Shown here in pieces: positions 26,879-37,240 of a stretch of DNA of 64,000 nucleotides. The position numbers and the translations under genes are program-made. Positions within the stretch are counted from its first letter, which is position 1, and each line of letters begins with the position of its first letter. The stretch comes from Notolepis coatsorum (Eukaryota > Chordata > Actinopteri > Aulopiformes > Paralepididae). The notes under the pieces are model-generated. The model searched no databases. It was not told the DNA's origin and saw nothing but the letters and a program-made list of their open reading frames with translations. Location of the stretch: the NCBI GenBank assembly GCA_963971535.1, contig OZ020598.1:93226246-93290245 (forward strand), read 5' to 3'.

Positions 26879-26934
26879 CTTTGTTCACAGCTCATTCTGT
26901 ATGTTTTATATCACAATATAATATACATTCACTG

Positions 26935-27190
26935 GGGCTGGTATGGGTCTGGGCAGAGCAGGGTGAGATGGGGGTAATGGAGATAGGGCTGATAGGGGGC
27001 TGGGCAGAGCAGGGTGAGAGGGGGGTTAAGCTGAGGGGTTTTGGGGCGAGGTGAGCCTGGGCTGGGAGGGCAGAGCAGAGTTCAGGGTGAGAGGGGGGTG
27101 ATGGGAATAGGGCTGATAGGGGCTGGGCAGAGCAGGGTGAGAGGGGGGTGATGGGGATAGGGCTGATGGGGGCTGGGCAGGCTGGGGCAG
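26935..27190 (+). repeat. G-rich minisatellite, about 50-bp unit
   Basis: About five imperfect units of GATAGGGCTGATAGGGGCTG plus GGCAGAGCAGGGTGAGAGGG. Many G-runs could form G-quadruplexes. Confidence 0.8.
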
Positions 27191-27443
27191 GAGTCCAGAG
27201 TGGGATGCAGGGGTCAGGCTGGAAATCTTCCTAAGGCACAGGGAACAAACAGCAGCAACAAGACTATAATGCTGACGGAACAGCTACAATAATAAATGGC
27301 TGGAACATGACTGTGACTGTATGACTAGAGTCAGGACTGGGTTCTTATGGCAGGGCTGATGACGAGAAGACTGGCAGCTGGTTACACACCTGACTGCTCC
27401 TGCAATTAGAGGGAGAGCACGAGAGAGAGAGACAGACTGAGAC

Positions 27444-27814
27444 ACTGGTCCTCATTCTCGAACGGACATACGAGAAAAGTTACGAGCGAATGTCATCGTA
27501 ACTCCACTTACGAGCTTCTCTGGCCGATTTTGGCATTCTCGAATTGTTCCTTTTCGGGGATTCGCTTGTAGCAAAGAGCAGGATTTACGAGCACAGAAAG
27601 GCAGTCGTAGATAGACAGATTGGTGTGCGCCCGTGTTCTTAAGGGTTTAATTTGGGAGAAATCATGGTGATTGCGTTCACATCCATTCTACAGACATCCT
27701 CTGATTTAAATAATTATAATAATAATAAATACGACTATTTGTAACATAGCAAATTACGTTTTCCATTCAGCACACCTCATTCACCCCATAACCTTTCTCG
27801 TAAGTCAGGACCAA
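27444..27814. mobile_element. Possible MITE with TGGTCCT / TACGAGAAA ends
   Basis: The left side, TGGTCCTCATTCTCG then TACGAGAAAAG, is mirrored at 27792-27814 (reverse complement TTGGTCCTGACTTACGAGAA). Several internal ACGAG motifs. No transposase and no clear target duplication. Confidence 0.4.
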
Positions 27815-27849
27815 TGAGTGGAGAGAGAGAGAGGAGCAGAGAGAGAAAG

Positions 27850-28419
<570 letters not shown>

Positions 28420-28607
28420 CAGTGCTGGGGAGTAGTTAATGACATGCAGATCAATTACTAGTTGCACTGCAATTTGCAGTAGTTTGGGTGGTAGTTTAAC
28501 TGCATTCAAATCTGAAGTTGTTTGTTCAATGGTTAACTACTTTAGGTCCTGTAGTTTTAGTTAATTTCAAACTACATGTTTCCCTAAAATGTAGCATTTT
28601 CCTGATA
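28420..28607. repeat. hAT-MITE-like end (CAGTGCTGGGGAGTAGTTAA)
   Basis: CAGTGCTGGGGAGTAGTTAATG followed by runs of TAACTAC-type motifs matches a MITE style common in fish. The right end was not found. Confidence 0.4.
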
Positions 28608-29045
28608 ACGGGTGACAGTGGCGCTTCCATTCACTGTGCTAAGCTAGGCTAACATGCAGCCAGATAGCTTTATACTGAACGCACAGAGAGGACACTGGTA
28701 TCTATCTTATTGTCTCTCTCTGGAGAAGACGGTTAGCTAATTTCCCAAAATGTTGGCGTGTTCTTTTAAGCTTACCCCACATTTGGCATAGAACGCCTGA
28801 CGATTGCATACCCAAAGTAATTTGCGATTTATACTTTATCCTTATAGCACAGGCATGAGTCTGGTCTCTTTTGAAAGGAAATATTCGGAAGTTTCTTACA
28901 CAAGAAAGAAAAATCACAACACGCCAATATTAGGGGAAACGCACTTACTGTCCATTTTCAGGAGTCAGAAGATACCAGTTTCTTCTCTGTGCGTAAAAAA
29001 GCTATCGGGCTGCAATCTAGTCTAGCTTGGCACAGATGATGGAAT
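28608..29045. repeat. Fold-back pair of a common fish repeat
   Basis: 28625-28765 reads CTGTGCTAAGCTAGGCTAAC ... ACGCACAGAGAGGACACTGG ... GTTGGCGTGTTCTTTT. A diverged inverted copy fills 28917-29045, and a further inverted copy lies at 34367-34510. The pair would form a stem of about 130 bp with a loop of about 150 bp. Possibly a MITE with long inverted ends. Confidence 0.55.
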
Positions 29046-29448
29046 AAGCGGATAGTGCATTCAAAAACGCCCCTTTGCTTTCATCTAAACCTAACCGCCC
29101 TAACGTCTAATTCCATTTGTGTGTATCTGCCAGCTGAAGTGGTGCATTCGGGGGAATTTGATACGGCCACATGCAAGAGTGCAAACTGTACGTCAGAAGA
29201 ACCCAGACTCTGGGACACGTAATGTACGGGCACAGGAAGATGGATCTGGCCGTGTCTCTCTACCCGTCTCCTGAAAGGGGACAGATGCACTTAGGCTGGA
29301 ATGCATGGAGCCGGCTGAAAGGTAGGGACTCGCGGATGGAGGCGCCTCGCAGAATTGTTAGATGTGAGCGACAAGCACACGCCTGTCCTAACTGTCCTTA
29401 ATGTTAATGTAGTCTGTCAGAGGCAAAAAGAGGTGACTCAGAGGTTAT

Positions 29449-29450
<2 letters not shown>
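29046..29450. other. No feature recognised
   Basis: Frames on both strands are short and featureless. Confidence 0.35.

Positions 29451-29529
<79 letters not shown>
29451..29529. repeat. (CA)n microsatellite, insertion target
   Basis: About 40 CA units, resumed after the MITE at 30325-30337, so the array predates the insertion. Confidence 0.95.
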
Positions 29530-29533
<4 letters not shown>

Positions 29534-30324
29534 GCCGTTTCTAGCTTTTTTGGGGGCCCTAAGCGAAATGTTGTTTGGGGGCCCCTATTTTGTGAAACTA
29601 TGGTGGGGGGATTCCAAACCCTTTAAGGTGGGCATGCATTTAACATTTAAATGCATCAATCTGGTGCACTTTAGAAGGAAATTAGGCTAGATCCACGAAA
29701 AACTTGTATATATATTTTTCTCACAAATTCAAATCAAACATCTCAAGTTGACCCAGCAATGACAGAAAATGATAATAAATAGGAAACACTGGGGCTCCCC
29801 TACATCAAGAAACTCCTGAAAACTTACAGGATTTGTCAAATCTGCATTATAACATCTCCAAAATGCACATAAATGAGAAATGTTCCTTACATTTCTGACT
29901 TACAATATTGAAATGTAAATGGAACTATAAAGTTAAAGTTAAATAAAGTTTGAAAATGCAAAATTTTTGTCAGTAAGCTACTATTTTATTTTTTATAAAG
30001 AAACGCCCACTTGCGGTCATAAGCAGTAGCCTATCGGTTACATGTTTTAAGCTCATGATTTGTTACATCCCTACAGGATATATATACAGTGTATTGAGTG
30101 AATAAAAAAAAATAATAAAAAAAAAATTGTAATATATATTATATTATGTTATTATTATTATTTAGATATTTCTTTTTTGCATATAGGTGCTTTCACTCAA
30201 CGCACGAGAGTGCTTGGCTACCTACCAAGAGAGACCGTCATTTTAACAATGATTAGGGGGCCCCCTGGTGGCTTCGGGGGCCCTATGTAAACGCATAGTC
30301 CGCATATGGCAAGAAACGGCCCTG
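29530..30324. mobile_element. hAT-type MITE inserted in a CA microsatellite
   Basis: Ends CAGGGCCGTTTCTAGC and GCAAGAAACGGCCCTG are near-perfect inverted repeats, with GGGGGCCC motifs inside each. Both flanks are CA repeat, so the exact 8-bp duplication is hidden in it. About 795 bp, AT-rich interior, no transposase. Confidence 0.9.
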
Positions 30325-30864
30325 CACACACACACACTGGAACATATTCATGCACAGACGCACAAATGCACCCCTCTACCTCCTGACCCCTGGAGCCTTT
30401 TAGTGTCGAAGTTGAACATCTTCTCAACTTCAGATGGGTTCTCACCCAGAGAGTTATGTGGATGAGTCACAGTTTGACAGTTTAAACACTCAAGGAACAA
30501 CACAGTGCCAGACCACCCCACACACACACCCCATCCCCCGGTTTGTTTGATGGCCACGTCTGGCCAGTGTACGTCCAACACAAGAAAACAGTTGAATTGT
30601 GGACTCGTGACCCCCGACCGTCAATTATAGAATAACAGACTGCCCTCGTAAGGAGAGTGAGAGAGGACTTGTCCAGACTCACTTGGGTTTATTGCCTCAG
30701 GGCACAAAGCAATAGTGAAGGCCATTGTTGCACATCGTTATAACAGCATAAGACATCATTAACACGCCATTGAACGCATTGCTTTCACTGTAAAGGAGTG
30801 ATATGGCTCTGATTAATTGTGCCACTTGGAGCTGGCATCTATCTGTTGTTTCAAGGACAGCCAG
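30325..30864. other. Residual CA repeat, then unassigned sequence
   Basis: A short CA remainder at 30325-30337 is followed by sequence with no recognisable gene. Confidence 0.35.
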
Positions 30865-31312
30865 ATTCAATTAAATTCATTCAATTAAAAAAACTATTAG
30901 TCCCGCAAGGGGCAATTTAGAGCATCATAGGGTAAACAGCTGCATTTCTACACATTCAAGAGAAAACAGGGACAAGAGACATACATGACACTTCAAAGCA
31001 CAAGAGACATGACACTGCCAGAACGGGATCCCTACACTGTTGATCTGTCAACTCCAATAAATAAATAGATTCGGTCAGTACAAAAAAAGTGCACTTTCGT
31101 CAAACATTTTTAAATCAAGGGGTCAAAGGGTGCATGTTAGTAAACTGACCATTCCTTGTACTGTGGCAATTCACCAGTCGAATGGCCTCTGGAACAAACC
31201 CAAACTTTCTTCTGTTTGTTTTACAGGCAGGCTGTCTAAAGTGCGTTCCTGAGGGCAGCAGGTCAAAACACAGGGATAGGAATGTCATGGATGACAGTAA
31301 GGAAGACAAATT
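30865..31312 (-). mobile_element. LINE 3' fragment (ORF2 C-terminus, UTR and tail), minus strand
   Basis: The minus-strand frame 31309-31115 ends with FDLLPSGTHFRQPACKTNRR then FGFVPEAIRLVN, the usual C-terminus of fish L2/Rex-like LINEs (LPSGRR..KTNR...FVPTAI..LN). The UTR runs to a tail of TTGAA-like units at 30865-30885. It is 5'-truncated. Confidence 0.6.
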
Positions 31313-31449
31313 TCACAGGCGCAGAAGTCGTAAAATTTGAAGTTCCGTTTACCTCGCCGCATAGAGCGTCGGGAGTTACGTCATTATTGCAGTGCACTTG
31401 GGGGAATCGGGGATGGACCGCTTTCCACCAAGGCATCATTTATATTGAG

Positions 31450-31545
31450 CTATCTTTCAATCCCTGCCCTCTTTTCTTGATCCTCCAATCACAACTGTTT
31501 GCTCAACAGTTGTGATTGGAGGATCAGGAAGTGAGTGATGGGGAA
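31450..31545. repeat. Short perfect hairpin, sister of the 66-bp hairpin at 36917
   Basis: Arms GATCCTCCAATCACAACTGT (about 31480-31501) and its exact inverse (about 31505-31525) are separated by about 4 nt. The left flank CCCTGCCCTCTTTTCTT also occurs before the hairpin at 36917. Confidence 0.75.
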
Positions 31546-32634
31546 GGTGGGCTACTATTTAGTCTATCTTCGAAGAGGTCGATGGAAGGTGGGAGGGAAT
31601 AGATGCCTTACGCATCTCTCTTCCAACATGGCTGCCTGTAACCATCGGTGACCACGTTTGAAAATAAACCCTAACCCTAACTTCTGTGCAGTGGTAAGAG
31701 TATAGGTAAAACATTGGAAAACACTTGAGTCTTATCCAGAAATAAGACGCCAATTTATTACATATATACACACATAGCAACCATTGTTTTACACATATCA
31801 ATAACAATGGTTTTATCTTCCGACATGGAGGAAAAATGGGCATTCTAAGCATTCGGTGAAAGGCTTCTATTCCAGTGTCTGGGAGCAGGTCATGGGAAGG
31901 ATGGCTCAGTCACAGAGGATGAACAGCTTGGTAGAAAGCAGACCTGCCATAACATTTGTAAAAAAAAAAATATTTAAAAAGAGGAAAAAAGTAGTAACTT
32001 TATTTAAAAAGTTTAAAAACATCATTCACAAATTATCAACAGAGACATTCAGTGTAACACCCTGCAACCAACGGCAGGCCGTTTGGGCTTTATAGGCTTC
32101 ACATAAAAAGCTTTTATTACCATTCATTAGGCTCGTGAAAACGCACAAAGACACGTCAAACCAAAACGTGCGGATTGCAATTAGTAAAGGACAAACCATC
32201 AATTCGCTATTCATCCAATGGACTTGGACTTCTCTGGCTGGGATGTCGGGGAAAGGGACAAAATAACAAGTACACATCTCATGAGAAAGTATGAACATCA
32301 CAGACGCCATTGAATCGCAAACATTGGAGGGGGGGGGAGGGGGGTACCCGAGGTTGAGGTTTATTGACACAAATAATGGTTTTGCAGCCTTTCAATAGAG
32401 TTCTAAAGAGGTATTGAGACGCTCCATCGAGCCATTGTATAAACAAAATATCTATTAAAGCACAGTTCCCAGCAAGTGTGTATCCTGGAAGATACTGTAT
32501 ACAAAAAAAATAAAAATACGTAATGAAAGAAAAAAAACCCACAAAAGAAACGTGTCTTTATGCCTCGGTAAGCTCAAGGACAGATAGCGCCGTCCGTCTG
32601 AACAGAGAGAGCGAGCGAGGGAAATTAAAAGATG
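31546..32634. other. Unassigned stretch
   Basis: Several short frames, none with motifs. Two TTAGGG-type units (inverse) near 31671 are too few to matter. Confidence 0.35.
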
Positions 32635-32912
32635 TTAGGGGTGTAACGATGCATCGATTCTAATGTGTTAGAATCGATGCATCGATTTGAATATGTTAGA
32701 ATTGATTATAATCTAAATTAATCTAAATACATTTTTATTTTTTTGTATTGTTTTTATTGACATATAGTCCATTCATGCTTTGTGAATCAGTTCCCCCAGC
32801 CACATTTGTGTATTCAAAATATTTTGGGGAATTAACTGATAGAAAATGTATCAAAAATGAATCTAATCTAATCTAATCGTGGTCAAATGAAGAGATTTCA
32901 TGTTACACCCCT
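32635..32912. mobile_element. hAT-type MITE with internal ATGCATCGAT palindromes
   Basis: Perfect 8-bp duplication AAAAGATG (32627-32634 and 32913-32920). Ends TTAGGGGTGTAACGATG and TCATGTTACACCCCT. An inner segment around 32652-32690 has paired GATGCATCGATT motifs that can fold back. 278 bp, no coding part. Confidence 0.88.
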
Positions 32913-33023
32913 AAAAGATGTAATTTGCAGAGCTGCAGAACAATGTTTCCGGTATGGAGTCTGTGTATTCATCTACTTTTTACTACATTACGTTCATCTG
33001 AACCCATCAGTTACTAGCTAGAG

Positions 33024-33521
33024 CAGGGGTTCCCAAACTTTTCAGGCCAGGGCCCAGAAAATAAGGCGTCAGAGAGCCGCGGCCCAATGCACATCGTCAG
33101 GCTTTTTTTTTTTTTTTTTGCCATGCGACCGATTTTTTAAGCCAAATATCACTTCAATCCTATTAAGTTAGTTCAAGTTAGTTATTCATTTATATGTGCT
33201 ATTTATGAGAGGGCTAACTTGTTGCAAAATAATAATGATAATAATAATAGCCTCATTAAAATACTATTGTTGCTTCGGTTGTTTTCAGCGTTTTATGTGC
33301 ATAATCTGTTATTTAGTTTGAAATGTTCGTTGAAATAAGTAGATTTTTCGTTTTTGTTTATTTATTAAGTTAATATAAAACCATATAGTCACATTTTAGA
33401 ATGCAATATAATAGAATTTTAGGATACAACTAGAAACACTGTCCTGGCCTGCTTCTAAGTTCAGTGGCCTCAGGCCTGACAAAAAAAAAATAATAAAAAA
33501 AATAAAAATAAACAAAAAAAA

Positions 33522-33552
<31 letters not shown>

Positions 33553-33620
33553 TCTCGCGGCCCACCCGTGGCTGCTCGCGGCCCACCTTTGGGTCGCGAC
33601 CCCGACTTTGGGAACCACTG
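33024..33620. mobile_element. hAT-type MITE nested in copy E
   Basis: Perfect 8-bp duplication AGCTAGAG (33016-33023 and 33621-33628). Ends CAGGGGTTCCCAAACTTTTC and ACTTTGGGAACCACTG are Charlie-like. 597 bp, with T-rich and A-rich runs and GCGGCCCA motifs near both ends. No transposase. Confidence 0.92.
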
Positions 33621-33856
33621 AGCTAGAGAATGAAAGGATTTTGCATAGAAAACATGGCAAAATGTATGAAGATGATGTACTTTCAAATTTGAAGTGTGCC
33701 AAATTGAAGAGGGTGTAATCAGAGCCAGCATAGCTGGACCACATACTGTACCACTTTAATATCACCTTTAGAGGTCAATGGTTCGAGAATGTAACGCTCT
33801 CAAGCGCTGGAATACACAAACCATGTAGAATGAGTACTTCTATTTTTAATACTTAA

Positions 33857-34272
33857 AGGGGAACTATTTTACTATTTCTTTCACTATTTGGGCACTTTTA
33901 CACAATTCCTGTGAGTCTATGGAACACCTCTGTAAGGTATTTTTTTTTAAATGCATTGTTTTTTATTTCTAATCAAGTCCTCAAAAACAGCATTTTTCTA
34001 CCTCAAGATCTCGAGCCGTTTTGAGGCTGGGCTCCTAAACCACTGTGTGGCCTGGTGGCATCTGCCACATTATCATGCAGCTGAGTCTCTCTGACATCAC
34101 AAATCATCACATTTTCAGATGACTCAGTTCAGTGAGGGTGAATATTGTGAGATGAGAATTGGAAGAATGCGCCAATATGAGAATTAGAGACATAAATCAT
34201 ATTAATATAAGTCCACATAGCTAGGAAACAATGCTAAACACTGAAAAAGGCAATTTATAAGATAGTCCCCCT
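33857..34272. mobile_element. TTAA-flanked MITE (T2/Kolobok- or piggyBac-like)
   Basis: TTAA at 33853-33856 and 34273-34276. Ends AGGGGAACTATTTTACTAT and the inverse of AGGGGGACTATCTTATAA. 416 bp without coding potential. The TTAAAGGGG start is typical of T2-type MITEs. Confidence 0.75.
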
Positions 34273-34366
34273 TTAAATACATTCAACATCAACTACTAGA
34301 ATTTTGAATTGAAGACTTTTACCAGAGTACTATTTAATCTGGGTATTTCTACTTCAACTTGAAGTA

Positions 34367-34515
34367 ACACGCCAACATTATGGGTCATTTTCTTACAGAC
34401 AAGAGTGAGAATCAGACAAGAAGATAGATACCAATTGCCTCTCTGTGCGTTCAGTAGAACGTTATCCAGCTGCAAGCTAGCCTAGCTTAGCACAAATTAA
34501 TGGAAATGTGAGAGC
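34367..34515 (-). repeat. Third copy of the 28608 fold-back repeat unit
   Basis: CACGCCAACATTATGGG ... CTCTCTGTGCGTTCAG ... AGCTAGCCTAGCTTAGCAC, inverse of 28625-28765. Confidence 0.55.
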
Positions 34516-34700
34516 ATAGGGCTGTGGGAACATAGGGCAAAATTTTTTGAAGAATCCTAGAAATGTGAGAACATAGGCCTACTATAGGGCTGTGGGACCA
34601 TTGGGCTGTGGGAACTTAGGGCCTAATTTTTTGAAAAATCTTAGAAATGTGGGACCATAGGGCTGTGGGACCATTGGGCTGTGGGAACATAGGGCTGACC
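34516..34700 (+). repeat. Short tandem array (ATAGGGCTGTGGGAC units)
   Basis: Two longer imperfect copies, each with TAGGGCTGTGGGAC and an AATTTTTTGAA segment. Seen in fish genomes as a dispersed array. Confidence 0.7.
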
Positions 34701-34729
34701 CACAAGCTGTTTGCCAATAATGCATCTCC

Positions 34730-35443
34730 CGGGATTTTAAGATTGGCTAGTGGTCCGTATCCACTTCCATTAATTCGTGCTAAGGATGTCCTCCCCTCAG
34801 CGCTGCATTCCGCCCTCTCCCACCTGGATGAGAGCAACACCCGTGTAAGAATGCAGTTCATCAACTTCAGCTCAGCATTCAACACCACCATCCCCTCCAA
34901 ACTCATCTCCAAACTCCAAAGAACCTCGACATGAACCCCTCTCTCTGCAACTGGATACTTGACTTCCTAACCAACAGGAAGTTTGTTAGGATAGACAATC
35001 TCACCTGCTCCACCCTCACCCTGAACATCGGCATCCTGCAAAAGCTCTGTGCTGAGCCCCCTTCTCTACTCCCTCTTCACACACGACTGCACTCCTGTAC
35101 TGTACATGGCACCGTTATCAAGTTTGCAGACGACACAAAGCTGGTGGGCCTCATCAAAAACAACAATGATTCTGCCTACAGGGAGGAGGTCCAGCACCTG
35201 GCGGCGTGGTGTGCCGGCAACAACCTGGCCCTCAACACTAACAAACCCAAGGAGCTCATCCTGGACTTCAGGAAGCCCAGAACTGGAAGACCATCCATAT
35301 CACGTATATTGCTGTTGCACTTTACTGCTACATTTACACTTGGGTTAGATGCCGACTTATTTTTGTTGTCCTATACTGTACTTGACAATGACAACACATC
35401 AGTTAATCTAATTCAATCTCTTGCTACTGTATCAAATTGACCC
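34730..35443 (+). pseudogene. L2-like LINE fragment with degraded reverse transcriptase
   Basis: Plus-strand pieces include [37 protein letters not shown] and VIKFADDTKLVGLIKNN, equivalent to parts of the intact frame at 37241. The first catalytic Asp of the palm is replaced (FIN instead of FID) and there is at least one frame change near 34934. After codon ELILDFRKP (about 35275) the text jumps to a 3' UTR with a TTGACAATGACAACAC end. Both ends are truncated. Confidence 0.75.
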
Positions 35444-36300
35444 TCCATCATGTCCGCTCTGGACAGACACAACAGAGACAGACAGATAAAATAGGGGGTT
35501 GGACAGACAAGTAGAGTGGTGAGCTATGCAGGTGGCAATTAATTCAGTCAAGAGATAATAGACTACTGCTGTGTTAGATTAACCAAACAGACCATTCTAA
35601 AGAAACGTGTTTAAAGGTTATATTATCCCATTGAATATGTTATAGTAAATGCAGCAAGCCACTAGAAATGTTTGGGAGGACAAACACTCTTATTCATAAG
35701 GAATAAGATGTTCACATTTACTGTACTTACATAAATGGCACTGGAACTGTCAGGTTCTTTGACTGCTGTTTCATTGGCATCTCTCCTTGCCCTGTGCTAG
35801 ACCGAGGCTGAAAAAGACAGGTAGATAAAGAGAGAGATAAAGGCAGAAAATGGGAGTTGGCTATACATTCAGTGAGGATGTCACATTAAATGGTAAATTA
35901 CTTCAGCATCACTTGTCGAGTACTTTGGAATAATGAAACACATCAGCAAAGTTGACCAAATAGCCACTCAATTGTCAAAGACAGAAAAAAAAAAAGAATA
36001 ATAATAATAAAATAGACATTCTGCACCAAATATTATGAGACAATAGTAATGACATCCGAGAAAAAGAAAAAAACTTTAACCTACTTAGAAAATGGCTCCA
36101 GCTGGTCTGGGGTCAGCCGTGCATGAATGATGAAGGGCTTTGCGTGCCGTTTCATCTGTAGATCATACTAAACACCCTCTCCACTTGACAGCCTCGCTCC
36201 CTCATGCTCCGCTGAGCAGCCAGTGATGTAACCTCGCTCCATACTTTGGACCCAAGCTTTTTGTCTTCGACGATGTCAGAGCTCCTTTGACGATGTCCAG
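35444..36300. other. Unassigned sequence before the assembly gap
   Basis: AT-rich, with A-rich runs near 35985 and 36062. No gene was recognised; an intron of an unseen host gene cannot be excluded. Confidence 0.35.
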
Positions 36301-36500
36301 NNNNNNNNNNNNNNNNNNNNNNNNNNNNNNNNNNNNNNNNNNNNNNNNNNNNNNNNNNNNNNNNNNNNNNNNNNNNNNNNNNNNNNNNNNNNNNNNNNNN
36401 NNNNNNNNNNNNNNNNNNNNNNNNNNNNNNNNNNNNNNNNNNNNNNNNNNNNNNNNNNNNNNNNNNNNNNNNNNNNNNNNNNNNNNNNNNNNNNNNNNNN
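36301..36500. other. Assembly gap (200 N)
   Basis: Exactly 200 unknown bases, so the true distance is not known. Poly-X frames across it are meaningless. Confidence 0.99.
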
Positions 36501-36916
36501 ATGGACATAAACAGAGGAAGGAGAAGAAGAAAGAGGAAGCAGAACACATAAAAAAAAAACACAATACAGAACAGTTCGCCCTGAGGGGCCTCTATTGACC
36601 TGCTGTTTAACCAACACGGACGGCATCGCCTCGGAGTTAGAGACACAATCCAGGGTTTAGTTTGACCGCCGAAAGTTTTAGTTGGCCTATATTCACATAA
36701 TTATGGCCTTGAGTTTTCTTGTACATGGAAGACACGTGTTTTAACAGACGTACTACAAATGTGAACGTCTGTAAGCGCTTCGCCATCACGTACAATCAGT
36801 ATTTGTATCAAAGTCTATGAGATGATAGGTTTCACGTAGAAAACGAGGTCTTCAAACCCACGGTTTACTTTACAAAGGGGTGGGATGAGACCGCTCCAAC
36901 AGGAAGTGCCCTAATG
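36501..36916. other. Unassigned sequence after the gap
   Basis: A-rich GGAAGGAGAAGAAGAAAG near 36513. The sequence just before the hairpin (GACCGCTCCAACAGGAAGTG) faintly matches the flank of the sister hairpin at 31410-31450. Confidence 0.35.
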
Positions 36917-37054
36917 GACCTATCTCAAACCCTGCCCTCTTTTCTTGATCCTCCAATCACAACTGTCGCTTACCTCGGACAAACAAAGTTGTCCGAGGTA
37001 AGCGACAGTTGTGATTGGAGGATCAAGAAAAGAGGGCAGGGTTTGAGATAGGTC
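36917..37054. repeat. Perfect 66-bp inverted repeat with 6-nt loop
   Basis: Arms 36917-36982 and 36989-37054 are exact reverse complements by eye (GACCTATCTCAAACCC ... CCTCGGACAA), with loop ACAAAG. The central CCTCCAATCACAACTGT is shared with the smaller hairpin at 31480. No target duplication is obvious. Confidence 0.92.
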
Positions 37055-37240
37055 TATTGCAATCACGGATCATGCCTTTAAAAACAGTACTTTTTAAAGT
37101 CACAGTAAGCGCTCCAGCCTTTCCTTGGACTATAAAAACAGAATAGAATGCTTTGTGTGTGTGTGTAAAGGAGAAGTTGTTTTTGTAGTCACATGTGTTG
37201 AGCTTTCTTTACAATACAAGTCACTGGCACACCGGCTGTT

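Larger units (their letters stand above)
32960..34366. mobile_element. hAT MITE 'CAGTGGTGG' family copy E, decayed and twice invaded
   Basis: The interior shares CCCATCAGTTACTAG and TTTGCATAGAAAACATGGCA with copy A at 24151, and GAAGACTTTTACCAGAG with copy B at 51676. Terminal TIRs are lost. A hAT element (33024-33620) and a TTAA element (33857-34272) sit inside it. Confidence 0.6.

Noticed and set aside
31660-31685. CCCTAACCCTAA telomere-like motif
   Set aside because: Only two units, with no structure around them, unlike the repeat at 52968.
36152-36646. Frames crossing the run of N
   Set aside because: The sequence is unknown there; the frames are not real.
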